Both the position numbers and the translations under genes were made by a program. This document shows, one piece after another, positions 29,401 through 38,156 of a stretch of DNA of 64,000 bases. This DNA comes from Promerops cafer. Taxonomy: Eukaryota > Chordata > Aves > Passeriformes > Nectariniidae. Each line of letters begins with the position of its first letter. The stretch's first letter is position 1. The stretch lies in contig VZSE01002382.1 of NCBI GenBank assembly GCA_013398275.1, positions 473-64,472 on the forward strand. Reading direction: 5' to 3'. The notes below the pieces were generated by a model. It was not told the origin of the DNA. It saw only the letters and a program-made list of their open reading frames with translations, and ran no database searches.

Positions 29401-32400
29401 ATGATAGCATTACAGTCCTGCAGCATTCCTAAATTTTAGATCATCCAGAAAACAAAATAGATTGATGAAAGTCAGACATCAACTCTGTCTTGCCTGGCTT
29501 AGAGATGATGTTTCTTATCAGAACTCCAAGTAATGTCCTGGAGCTCTGAAATGCCTATGCTTTTGGGTAACTGTACAATCCAATAATCTAATTGAAATGA
29601 ATCTACAGTCCCTAATGAACTCTGTCAGATCAGATGGGGAAAGGATGAAGTGTTCCTCTTCCACCAGGGAAAAATTATTGCACTTGATATGCATATTAGA
29701 TTTTTTTTTTTTTTAAGTAAGTGTTTTAGGATTCAATTACTTCTGTAGAGAAACACAATGTTTAAAAGCAGGAAGCCCCGAAAAGAATCTTTCAGATGCA
29801 TCACTTAGCTTGAAAACTGAAGACAGAAGGAACCTGATCCTTGCAGCCTTCATTGCCTGCTGTATCAGTGGCTCAGTATTCATCAATGAGCACTGGCTGC
29901 TACCAGGATTCTCTGCTGCAGCAGAACTCATCTAATTCACATTAAAGCAGTCCATGGTACTGAGATATCTCACAGAAAATATGCACTTAAGATAAAATGT
30001 GACAGTCACTTTTAAATGTTTGATGATTGGAAAGAAAGATTTTAGTTTAAAATGTGCCTTGATCTAAATGAGCTATCAAAGAAGAATGCTTACTGCAGGC
30101 CAAGGAAAATACGGTAACAGCAAGGTTAGACAAGGAATTCTGTGCAAGGAACTGTATCCTATTTCACCTCCTTTAACCTAAACAAGCTTGTAAAGAAACA
30201 GAATTATTTGAGCCATATTGATACAGAAAGAATACTGTTCCTTGACTATGCTATCGCAGTCACTGCTCCTCCTTTCCTCCCCTCCCCCTCTCTTTTGTAG
30301 ATGAAGGATGTTTTCTTCTTTCTGTTTTTCTTGAGCGTGTGGCTCATTGCCTACGGTGTGACAACTCAAGCTCTGCTTCATCCTGATGACAGTCGAGTGG
30401 AATGGATATTCAGAAGGGTTCTTTATCGTCCCTACCTTCAGATATTTGGCCAGATTCCACTGGATGAAATAGACAGTGAGGAAATTTCTTTCCCCCTAAC
30501 TTGGCCGTTTTAGAATGCACACTTCTGATTAGAGCATGGAATTCCTTCCAAGTATTGCCCTTTTCTAAATTTTGCTTTTTTAAAATCTTCATCCTACGGG
30601 CCAAAGCTTACGCATTACTGTCACACAAATAGTGTATTTGCAAAGAGATATTGGGCACTGTGGAGTTATATTAGAGCGTAAGGGCTGGCCCTATTTAGAT
30701 AAGCTCTCAGAAACACACAAGGATTTGCAGTTTTAAAGGCTGGCATACCTGTTTTCACTTCAATCCATTTCCTTCCAGTTTAACCTAGAGCCAGATAACC
30801 CTGTGTAAACTCAAATAATAAATAACAGCACCTCCACACATTTTGGCAGTAGTTTAATGCGACAATGTTAAAGCAGTACTGCTCTGCCCATAAACAAACA
30901 CATGTTTTAGAATAAAATTACTCCAGAGCATTTATTTACTCTGGAGATAAAGCTGCCCAAATCAGATAAAGCTAGTAACTGCTTATGTGCAGCACTGCAA
31001 ACAAAGCAGCATAAAAATAATCACAAGACACTGAAATAATTAGAGATGAAAGTTCAAAGGCAATATTTCTGATAGTTAAGCAGGTAAAATACAGAACAGG
31101 TCACCTACCAAAGAAGTCTGCAGTAACACCACAGCATTTAGCCAGTGCTAAATGTCACTGGCAATAATGAAGTGGGATTCAAAGTTGGAGCAACATAGAA
31201 TAGAACCAAAAAAAAAGCCATAGACAGAAGCAAACTAGTAAGCATTCTCTCATGTTCACTGTGCTTAATGAGAAAAAGCATGTCTTGGAAAAGCTAAAAC
31301 ACCTGAATGACACGAGAGAAATGTGATTCATGTCCATTTTAAATACCTATGGTGTAAGCATGTACAGCACAGTCACAACCTTATTTCCATTAAAGTATTT
31401 GGAAAGACATATTTCTGGAATATAATTCAATTCATTTGCCAAAAAGTCTGATGTAGCACTCCCTAGAAAGGTGTGTTTCTCTCCACTGAAACTCCAGTGA
31501 GTGTCTCTACCTGGGTAAATTACTGGTTAAGAGTAACAGAGAAAAAAAGAACCAATTACATGGCAACCTCCAGAAGGAATTAATTCATCCCAGGGCCCTC
31601 TGTGTCTTATTCTGTTTAACATCTTCATGAAATATATGGAAAGGGAGAGGGGTAATGAGGAGGACAAAATTTGCTGACAAAACTACACCACTGGGTAGCA
31701 AAGACAAAAACTGACACATAAGAGAGGCAGAGGAGCCTCATGAGTGCTGAATCATCAAATGAAATTCAGTGTAGATAAGTATAAGATAGTGCCCTTGGTG
31801 AAAGCAATCCCAGCTTGGTGAGCTTTGATATAACCACGTGCTCTAATGAATGTACCCAGGGGGTTATCTGTGGCACTGGGGAAAAGCATTACTATGAAAA
31901 AAAACAGAGGGGAAAAAAAGTAAATATCATTAAGCTACTCTAAACTTGTGGGTTTAATTCATAGCTGGAGACAGAATACAGCACTAGACCTCTAGCCTGA
32001 TGCAGTAGAACCAGACCTTCTTCCTAACCTCAACTGCAAGCTCAGACACACAAAGCACTTTAAATTTAGAATGAGGAACCCCTTCCCAGCTTTTACTGAG
32101 TTTTCTCCTCTAACCCACGTGCCAGGCATGAGGACACAAGAATGTGGGGGAACACAAACTCAGAGGAGGTTTGATTCTGAGCGTTCAAAACTAGTCTAAA
32201 AAGGATACAGCCCTTTCAATACAATCCCTTTTATCATGAACACTACTACAAAGCCAGCCGAGACAGACATCTTGCCACTAAATGAGCAGCCAAGTTGTGG
32301 AGTGTCCCAGGGCTGCAAATATCTCGCACAACAACGCAATGTCTTTTTACGTACACAACACGATTATACGTTCACAACATCAAAGAAAAAAACGTGGAAT

Positions 32401-35400
32401 TAGGATTTGTCATAACCATTTTTTTTCCCCCTCCATCTTCCTTTGCAGCATCACGAACATATCCCAGGAACTGCACGTTCAACCCACTGCAGATTCTGCG
32501 GGAGAACACGCCATCCTGCCCTAACAGCTATGCCAACTGGCTCGTCATACTCCTGCTGGTCATCTTCCTACTGGTCACAAACGTCCTCCTCATGAACCTC
32601 CTGATTGCTATGTTCAGGCAAGAGTCATTTCCCCACGTTTCAGGGCAGAGGCCGCAAAGCTTTAAGCGGATGCCCACATCTACTACCTCACTGCGGGCCA
32701 TTCCTTTTAAAATTCACTTGTAATTTTCCTAATGAATATTACTTGGGGATTGATAGGCAGAATAGTGTGATCAGATAGCTCTTGAGTTCTCATCATCCTT
32801 ACTCTAGTCACATTGGAGACAAGGAGAAAAGAAGCCTCTTTTATTGCTAAAAATTCAATTAAAGGTGCACAGAAGGGTCTGAGTCCCTGGCTGTGTGGAA
32901 ACACAAATCTGCAGGTGCACAGCAGCCATAAACTTGGCAGGCTGTACCGTGGATGATTTGCACATCAGGGAAATCCTTGTTGTCAACACAGCTAATAATG
33001 ATGCATTTGGTTGAAGAACTGATGTGTCATGTTTGCTGATCTTTCCTGAGCAAAGTAGAATTATCTTTCTTTAAAAAAACCAAAAAATGCTAACAAAACA
33101 AATGTATCTTTTAACATTTGAAGACTGAAACTGCAATTATTGTAATATCTAAGAATTTGCACAAACTTTAGATTAAATTAACACTACTTCCTGACCTTGC
33201 TGTTCCTTTTTAAAAGTAAATACAGGACTAGATTTTGTTATATTCATCTTTAGCTTGTTGTGGTGAAAAGAGGTACATGCTTTTATTTCCCCCTCCCCCA
33301 AATTACAGTTACACTTTTCAAGTTGTCCAGGGCAATACAGACATCTTCTGGAAAGTGCAGCGCTACAACCTGATTGTGGAGTACCATGGCCGGCCCGCCT
33401 TAGCCCCACCATTTATCATTATCAACCACATTACTCTGGTTCTCAGAAGACTCTTCAACAAAATGGACCACAAGAAAAAACACCTGGGTGAGTTGTTAGC
33501 AAATGTGATCAAGCAACTGTGGAGCCTGGCTCTCTCCGAGGACATGGTGCAAACACAAAACAGCAGAGCAAGCTGGATTTCCCTAAGCCAAGAGTCACAA
33601 TTTGTTTTTAACAAAGAGTGCCAGGAGAGTACAAACAAAAAGTTAAGATTTATAATTTAAACTATAAACAGTTTCCCACAGTGCGTTTCTTGATGCATCA
33701 TAGTTATAACAACAAAGGTAGCAACACAAAATGGGTTATAGGGATTTGATTTCTGAAGATTTAACAATTGATAGCTTTAAGGAATAGTTACTTAATTTGC
33801 TCCTGAGTTTTTGCAATTACTAACCCTAAAAACAACCTTCCTTTAGCATATCAACTTTTCACTACTAGTATCAGAGAAAAAGTGGTAAAATATAATTCTT
33901 ATTTATTTCTCCTACAGAAAGAGATCTTCCAGTGAGCCTCGATCAAAAAATCATAACATGGGAGCTGGTGCAAAAAGAACATTATCTCATAAACCTTGAG
34001 CAGGAAAAGAAAGAAAGCAATGAAGAAAGGCTGAAGGCCACATCTAATAAGTAAGTTATTCTGACCCACAGTAAGAGTAACTTGCAAGCCTTCAGCTTTC
34101 AAATGAGTTCAGCATTGAAGTTCTTGTAAAGCTTATATAAAGGTTCCAACTGGAATGCAGTTAGGAAATACACAGTCCATGAAAAATGTGAGAGGCCAGC
34201 ATCACTACAATGTTAGTGTTTGTCACTCCTGAAGTATGTACAATTATAGACCTGCAAGTTCCAGCCAAATCTGTAGCCAAGCTCTAAGAAAATCTTATTC
34301 ATGAAGAAAATGGTGGAAAAACAGTTAGTTTGCTAGACTGCAGCACACGTCATTTCATCCCCTGTAGGAATACAACACAGACTTTTAAATGGAAGTTTAA
34401 GATACCTTGAATTAGCCACAGATGCAGAAGAACAAATACTTATGCCTTTATGGCATGGGACTGAGTCTCCATTTGCGTACCTCTCTATATTTCCCCACTA
34501 GGAACATCACTTGAATTGGTTTAGTCTGATAAAGTATAAGTCCTAAATTATTATTCAGAGGTTTAAACCTTTAAGTGAGACACAAAGTAGTTATATGCAG
34601 GGAGAACAGAAACATCTAAGACAGAAAAGCAATCCTTAAAGAAGCTTTTAACACCTATTCCAGCTGTTTTCTCTTGCAATGAAACAGACTTCAAATAGAG
34701 GCGCAATGGGTGTGAAAGTTAACATAATAAGAAAGTTCCACGGAAATGTTCCTGTGCTGTCTGCTTTCTTCCAAAATAAACCTCCAACTCATAGAATAGC
34801 TGGAAACCAGAACAGCATACTTACGTTCTTGGAAAATACTCCTCTCCCTCTAATTCACATAGACCCTTAATTCATATTAATTTAGAATGATTATATAGGT
34901 TTAAACTTTATTCTCATAAGCAGATCACTGACAAACCCTAGGAGTGAGAGCTTAATTGTTGCGATAATGCAATAAATATATGTGCAATTGCTTCCAAACA
35001 AAGGGTACTATATCCTTTATATAATAAAGAATAAAGATGGTACATTGTAGGTGAAGCCACTGGAGGGAAAAAGTGAGAATCCATCTGGCTTAACAATATT
35101 TCAGGTATAGCAGAGCCAGAGAAAGACTGGAAGAGATTCAGATGAACACCACTACCCCCATAGCTTTTATTTTTGCTCTTAGGTGGTAGCAGTGTGGTTT
35201 TGAAATCTTAGGAAACCCTCAGGAAGTGATTCTTTGAACTTTGTTTGCACTGAACCAATCTCAAAATGCATTAGACCTACCCAGCAGCAGGTTTTTCACA
35301 TAGATGGGATTAGAACATAGCCTGTGAGAGGGAAACTTTGAAAGAGTAGCTAGGAGAAACCAGAGAGGGATTTGCCAAGCCTATGAGGAATCAGATGCTA

Positions 35401-38130
35401 AGAATAAGGAACTGATGGGAGAACAGGTGAAGGATGCAGAAAGCATGGGGATAATTCAGTGATTAGGAGGCACTATATGGAAGTTCCTCAGGCAATCCCT
35501 TTGGACTGCATGAAAAATGGGATTCTACTGTCAAGCCAGTTTCCAGAAATGAAAGCTTGCATAAATTTTAAGTGGCTTGTCTCTGTTGTGGCCTCAGTTC
35601 TCACACCAGGATCAGTTTCCATTGGGTACTGATGTTTCCAGGTAGGAAGGACACAAGTGGCTCAGAAGACACAGCTGCTCCTTTCTGCTGCCCTTGATTT
35701 TCACAACTGAGGCTAAGTGGCCCTCACCAGAGGCTGAATAGCTGCCCTGATCTGTCATTTGTGAGTCCCTGGGCAACAGGTGCATGAGAGTGTTCCAGAG
35801 ATGCTGCTCTGCCCAAAAAAAATACTTCTGTGAACACCTCAAAAGGACAAAACTTTCAGGAGACTGTCAGGGATGTCTAAGCAGCACAGAACTGCTGTGA
35901 AGGGCCATGGGTGTAGTAAAGTTACACATGGTTTGTGTTCTATGATTTTTTCTGAGGCCTCTCCTTTTTGCTAAAGGTGTTTGCTTTGTTTCCACAGGGT
36001 GGAAAATTTGTCAAAGTATTTTAGTGGGTTGAAAGAACAAGAAAAACGATTTAAAGTTCTGGAAGCCCAGGTGAGTACTATTTTCTAGGCATTTATATCA
36101 GCTTCAGTGTTTCACCATCTTTCTCTCATTTAATGGTGGTTTGGTAGACCCTACTTAGGGATAAAGGGACGGAAAAATGGATCTGTATTATGGTTACATT
36201 TTCCTTATTGCTTTCTGGTGATGAACACATGTAAAGAAAAATTTCTGAACTCCTGTAGAAAGGAGAAAAGGGAACATAACATTTCTTGCTCTCCTTGGTA
36301 GTTTACTTGAGAGTGTTTATTTCCTTTGTTAAGGATGCTTCTGGAATGAAATGCTTCACCTCCCCCCACCTCCATTCTTGTCCTCCTAATCTTCTCTTTT
36401 TTTTAAATGTCAGCTTGGAAAATACACACATTCTGTCTGATCTGACCTAATCTTCTTGTACATCGGTTTTTCTAATTTTCTTAAGATAACAGGTACCAAC
36501 ATTTCAAAAGGGAAGTGTCCAGCATATAATTATGAAATCCAAATAATAGCAGGAAATTCTGTCTTGAGCTTTTGATGACAAACCCTTGCAATATAAACAA
36601 GCAACATTTCTTACACAGTCTGAAAATGTTACACCACCTGCTATGTAGCACAGCTCCTATTGTTTTCTTTATCTCTACGACTCTCCTGTATAATTTTGGC
36701 CTTGCTGAAAGTTCTTTATCTTAATACTCCTGCTACAGTTTCCTGCTCCCTTCTTACCCCTTTTATGGCTTCCTGAAAAAAGTCAAGCTATACAGGTCCA
36801 ACAGAAACACACAAGGAATGCTTTAGTAAGTTTGTGTCAGCTTGGGGTATTGCAATATACTCACAAAAAGGGACAGGTATTCAATCACAACCTCTTTTGT
36901 AGATTCGCAACTGTACAGCTGCTATCTCCTCCATGACAGAGGTTTTAGCCAAAACCAACCTCTTGTGCACTCAACCAGCTCCAAACTATTCTTGTAAGTA
37001 CTGAAAACAATCATGGAATCACAGCTGAACAACGTAGTTAAAAAAAAATGCAAGGCAGAAAAATATGATTGGAAAATAACCCCATAAGGAGATTCCTAGA
37101 GGTAATGGGAATATAAACAGGGAACAGAATATTCTTACTTCAGAGTGAAAAAAATTACCTTTTGTAAAATACATTTAAAAGTTTTGGGGCAAGGACTGTC
37201 ACTTAAGGTGAGTTAGAATAATCTCACCCAGTTCAAGCACATAAACAAGTATATTTGCAACAGAAGATTACCGTGGGGGTTTCTTGAGTCCATGAGATAA
37301 TCCTACTGAAGTATTACAAAAGTATTTCAAATGCAGAACAATAATCATTAAAAATAAAAAACTGAGCAAGTCTCCAAGCTTTTTTTAAATTAACAGAATT
37401 CATTTGCCTTTAGAGCTGCACCTATTTCTGTCAGTTAAGAACCGTGTCCTGTGTCCCAGGCCTCCGCTGTGTGGAGTTTAAAACATCAAAGACAGGAACA
37501 AACTATTTCTCAGCCACTGCAGGATATCCAACACAATAAAGATTTTGGATATTCTTCTTAATGACCTATTTCAATATCTACCTATTGCTATCTATTACAC
37601 AAAATAGCCTCCAAAACCCATAAACTGAGCATATATATATACTACATGGAAAAAGAAGTAGCTGGAAAACTCAAGTCATGACATGACAGGACCTCAAGTC
37701 ACTCAGATTTGAGCTAACTTCAAGCTTTACTTAATTCTGTCAGAAGTTTATAAAACACTTATGTGAGTTGCTTCATTGTCAGTATTCCAATAAAAAAACC
37801 CATCCCATAGGAGGCTTCCCAAACATTTTAATACTGTAACTGCATAAAAATCAGAAACCTAAATAGCTGAAAAATAAGCCCATGTTTATCATTTACTGAG
37901 CAAATGCAAAGTAATACAATCTAGTGTGCCTTTTTTTTTCAACATTTTAAAGTTTCTTAAGCAATTACTACTCTGTGCCCCTTGTCCTAAGGCTATTAAA
38001 CGAGCACATGACTTTTCCACTCCTATTAGGCGTGAAGAGTGCCAACACAGAAGCGCCTTCGCCACAAAGAAGTGAAAGAGAAGAGCGTGCAGATCAGTTT
38101 GAGACTGACATCGAATACATTGATAATTAA
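2355..38130 (+). CDS. TRPM5: TRPM5, calcium-activated monovalent cation channel (24 coding exons, complete)
   Basis: Calcium-gated, voltage-modulated channel passing Na+ and K+; it depolarises sweet, umami and bitter taste cells and other chemosensory cells after PLC signalling. Exons: 2355-2471, 3441-3621, 4861-5027, 8099-8279, 10661-10725, 12519-12710, 14033-14135, 15009-15127, 15760-16104, 18163-18297, 19510-19633, 21106-21251, 21995-22107, 23504-23599, 25889-26147, 27303-27421, 27787-27919, 30301-30475, 32449-32617, 33309-33487, 33918-34050, 35998-36070, 36903-36993, 38030-38130. They sum to 3,516 nt, giving 1,171 residues plus stop; human TRPM5 has 1,165. Order: N-terminal TRPM homology regions (about 40-690), S1-S6 (about 727-979) with pore motif FGQ at 914-916, TRP helix, C-terminal coiled coil. 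Identity over TRPM4 rests on exon-by-exon resemblance to human TRPM5 and on the TSSC4/CD81 neighbours. The start was chosen because it gives a 39-residue first exon, as in human. An in-frame ATG at 2277 would add 26 residues. Confidence 0.96.
3441..3621 (+). CDS. TRPM5: TRPM5 exon 2 (residues 40-100)
   Basis: Start of TRPM homology region 1, with KLPAPNLVISLVGGEE and KPWLRDTLKKEFIKAAESTG, closely matching human. Acceptor TTGAAG; donor GTGAGC in phase 1. Confidence 0.95.
4861..5027 (+). CDS. TRPM5: TRPM5 exon 3 (residues 100-155)
   Basis: Encodes AWIFTSALRVGVTRHLVQAV and the ALASTS segment of homology region 1. Acceptor TTTCAG; donor AAG/GTACTT in phase 0. Confidence 0.95.
8099..8279 (+). CDS. 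TRPM5: TRPM5 exon 4 (residues 156-216)
   Basis: Encodes ESLVHYQSDD, a histidine-rich HSHFILVDH stretch, then LRFTLEKHISEQ. The acceptor must be the TTTAG at 8097-8098: using the AG two bases later would open with a stop codon. Donor G/GTAAGC in phase 1. Confidence 0.94.
10661..10725 (+). CDS. TRPM5: TRPM5 exon 5 (residues 216-237)
   Basis: Short 65-nt exon encoding GKGRIEIPVLRLLVNGGPGT then LE. Acceptor TTCACAG and donor GAG/GTAAGA are both strong. Confidence 0.94.
12519..12710 (+). CDS. TRPM5: TRPM5 exon 6 (residues 238-301)
   Basis: Homology region 2 with the family signature APWLILAGSGGTADILAAL and EKQFEEKFPAESFSQNDI. Phase 0 at both ends; donor GTGAGT. Confidence 0.96.
14033..14135 (+). 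CDS. TRPM5: TRPM5 exon 7 (residues 302-336)
   Basis: Encodes HLLTLHNFEQDGSEELDTVI and LKALVK. Acceptor AAATAG; donor G/GTAAGA in phase 1. Confidence 0.95.
15009..15127 (+). CDS. TRPM5: TRPM5 exon 8 (residues 336-375), cytosolic calcium-site region
   Basis: Encodes ACKSQSQEAKEYLDELKLAV and the near-invariant NRVDIAKSEIFNGDVEWK. C337, E346, D349 and E350 line up with residues described for the extra cytosolic Ca2+ site in fish TRPM5 structures. At one of these human and fish have Asp where this protein has Glu (E346). Confidence 0.96.
15760..16104 (+). CDS. TRPM5: TRPM5 exon 9 (residues 376-490)
   Basis: Largest coding exon (345 nt, phase 0). Encodes SCDLEEAMMDALVNNKLEFV, LFIDNGANIHEFLTY and the VSGVLKDFLHDACECFYQD segment. 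The glutamine/glutamate-rich linker (about 445-455) differs from human. Confidence 0.96.
18163..18297 (+). CDS. TRPM5: TRPM5 exon 10 (residues 491-535)
   Basis: Encodes LDMNQKSENPWRDLFVWAVL then QNRHKMANYFWAM, which matches the human segment almost residue for residue. The correct frame starts GAC after ATTTCAG; another open frame through this exon does not match the family. Donor ATG/GTAAGC. Confidence 0.95.
18430..19130. promoter_or_regulatory. CpG-rich block inside TRPM5 intron 10
   Basis: A GC- and CpG-rich stretch of about 0.6-0.7 kb in otherwise AT-rich intron sequence. It has long spurious open frames on both strands, as CpG islands do, but none resembles a protein. An inverted pair of SOX-like half-sites (ACAATC-GGC-GATTGT) lies at 18574-18588. 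It could be an alternative promoter, an enhancer, or a decayed GC-rich repeat; sequence alone does not decide. Confidence 0.45.
19161..19318 (-). mobile_element. CR1 LINE 3'-end fragment in TRPM5 intron 10
   Basis: The plus strand shows the reverse complement of a CR1 3' end: GGATCATGGAATAGTTTGGG, TTGGAAGTGACCTTAAAGGT, CCAACCCCCCAGCAACAGG, GCCCCATCCAGCCTGGCCTC. It is truncated after about 150 nt and better preserved than the copy at 357-572, so probably younger. It lies antisense to TRPM5, about 190 nt before exon 11. Confidence 0.9.
19510..19633 (+). CDS. TRPM5: TRPM5 exon 11 (residues 536-577)
   Basis: Encodes GQEGVASALAACKILKEMSC and ETKAACIMKEAKYEQLAV, a helical part of homology region 4. 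Acceptor TCTACAG; donor G/GTAAGT in phase 1. Confidence 0.95.
21106..21251 (+). CDS. TRPM5: TRPM5 exon 12 (residues 577-625)
   Basis: Encodes ELFSECYHNSEERAFALLVR then WSKTTCLQLATEADAKSFFA, nearly identical to human TRPM5. Acceptor ATGGCAG; donor CAG/GTAAGT in phase 0. Confidence 0.96.
21995..22107 (+). CDS. TRPM5: TRPM5 exon 13 (residues 626-663)
   Basis: Encodes AFLTKIWWGDMSTSTQILEL then CAFLCPFLIYTNLISF, the pre-S1 segment. Acceptor TTTCAG; donor CAG/GTATAA in phase 2. Confidence 0.95.
23504..23599 (+). CDS. TRPM5: TRPM5 exon 14 (residues 663-695)
   Basis: Encodes an acidic linker before S1 (EEKQSKNEPEPFRELDSLDS). The linker is variable within the family, but LDSLD is shared with human. 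Phase 2 at both ends; donor GG/GTAAGT. Confidence 0.9.
25889..26147 (+). CDS. TRPM5: TRPM5 exon 15 (residues 695-781), S1 and S2
   Basis: Encodes FTRWRKFWSAPVTVFMGNVI, S1 (about 727-751) and S2 (about 765-781) ending LVLEEIRQ. E778 and Q781 match the S2 pair that binds activating Ca2+ in TRPM4/TRPM5 structures. Donor CAG/GTGAGT in phase 0. Confidence 0.97.
27303..27421 (+). CDS. TRPM5: TRPM5 exon 16 (residues 782-821), S3
   Basis: Encodes KLYVKDNWNKCDMVTIFLFI. N804 and D807 (the N-x-x-D of NKCD) complete the conserved transmembrane Ca2+ site. Acceptor TTTTTCAG; donor CAG/GTATAT in phase 2. Confidence 0.97.
27787..27919 (+). CDS. TRPM5: TRPM5 exon 17 (residues 821-865), S4 and S4-S5 linker
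   Basis: Encodes FEAGRTILAIDFMVFTLRLI then HIFAIHKQLGPKIIIVERM, essentially identical to human TRPM5. Acceptor TTCTGCAG; donor ATG/GTAAGT in phase 0. Confidence 0.97.
30301..30475 (+). CDS. TRPM5: TRPM5 exon 18 (residues 866-924), S5 and pore helix
   Basis: Encodes S5 (MKDVFFFLFFLSVWLIAYGV), the pore helix VLYRPYLQIFGQIPLDEID and the FGQ selectivity-filter motif (914-916). Donor A/GTGAGG in phase 1. Confidence 0.97.
31590..31900 (+). mobile_element. Probable ancient CR1 coding-region fragment in TRPM5 intron 18
   Basis: Several short blocks resemble the avian CR1 reverse-transcriptase region in the right order: TCTGTTTAACATCTTCATGA, AAATTTGCTGACAAAACTAC, CTGGGTAGCAAAGAC and TGAAATTCAGTGTAGATAAG. 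No frame is open. The similarity is weak and interrupted, as expected for an old insertion, and needs alignment. Confidence 0.45.
32449..32617 (+). CDS. TRPM5: TRPM5 exon 19 (residues 924-980), outer pore loop and S6
   Basis: Encodes a cysteine-flanked outer-pore loop (C932 to C947) with an N-glycosylation sequon at N931-C-T, then S6 (YANWLVILLLVIFLLVTNVL, LMNLLIAMF). The exon ends TTC AG followed by GCAAGA, so the donor is GC rather than GT. Joining here to exon 20 (AG/T TAC ACT) restores the family reading SYTFQVV. Confidence 0.95.
33309..33487 (+). CDS. TRPM5: TRPM5 exon 20 (residues 980-1040), TRP domain
   Basis: Encodes YTFQVVQGNTDIFWKVQRYN then LIVEYHGRPALAPPFIIINH, the TRP helix and following segment. 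Acceptor ATTACAG; donor G/GTGAGT in phase 1. Confidence 0.97.
33918..34050 (+). CDS. TRPM5: TRPM5 exon 21 (residues 1040-1084)
   Basis: Encodes ERDLPVSLDQKIITWELVQK and a charged EQEKKESNEERLK helix. Acceptor CCTACAG; donor AA/GTAAGT in phase 2. Confidence 0.95.
35998..36070 (+). CDS. TRPM5: TRPM5 exon 22 (residues 1084-1108), coiled coil
   Basis: Encodes VENLSKYFSGLKEQEKRFKV then LEAQ, matching the human assembly coiled coil. Acceptor TCCACAG; donor CAG/GTGAGT in phase 0. Confidence 0.94.
36903..36993 (+). CDS. TRPM5: TRPM5 exon 23 (residues 1109-1139)
   Basis: Encodes IRNCTAAISSMTEVLAKTNL, the end of the coiled coil, aligning with human NYCSVLVSSVADVLA. Acceptor TTTGTAG; donor T/GTAAGT in phase 1. 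Confidence 0.9.
38030..38130 (+). CDS. TRPM5: TRPM5 exon 24 (residues 1139-1171), C terminus
   Basis: Last exon, joined in phase after a TTAG acceptor. It encodes CVKSANTEAPSPQRSEREER and an acidic end IEYIDN before TAA. The tail is not conserved with human, as expected for this part of the protein. Confidence 0.85.
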
Positions 38131-38150
38131 ATTTTATTCTACTTCTTCAC

Positions 38151-38156
38151 ATTAAA
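38151..38156 (+). terminator. Candidate TRPM5 polyadenylation signal (ATTAAA)
   Basis: The variant signal ATTAAA lies 21 nt after the TRPM5 stop codon. It would give a very short 3' UTR. A canonical AATAAA near 39247 is an alternative giving about 1.1 kb. The true site cannot be chosen from sequence. Confidence 0.3.

Larger units (their letters stand above)
2472..38029 (+). other. TRPM5 introns 1-23, contents
   Basis: Introns range from 365 nt (intron 16) to 3,071 nt (intron 3). All use GT-AG except intron 19 (32618-33308), which is GC-AG. Apart from the CpG block and CR1 in intron 10 and the faint CR1 in intron 18, they are AT-rich unique sequence with short A, T and TA runs. Examples are the T-rich run at 20801-20836, poly-A near 14660, and a 17-bp tandem pair near 29303-29337. 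No other gene was seen in them. Confidence 0.6.
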
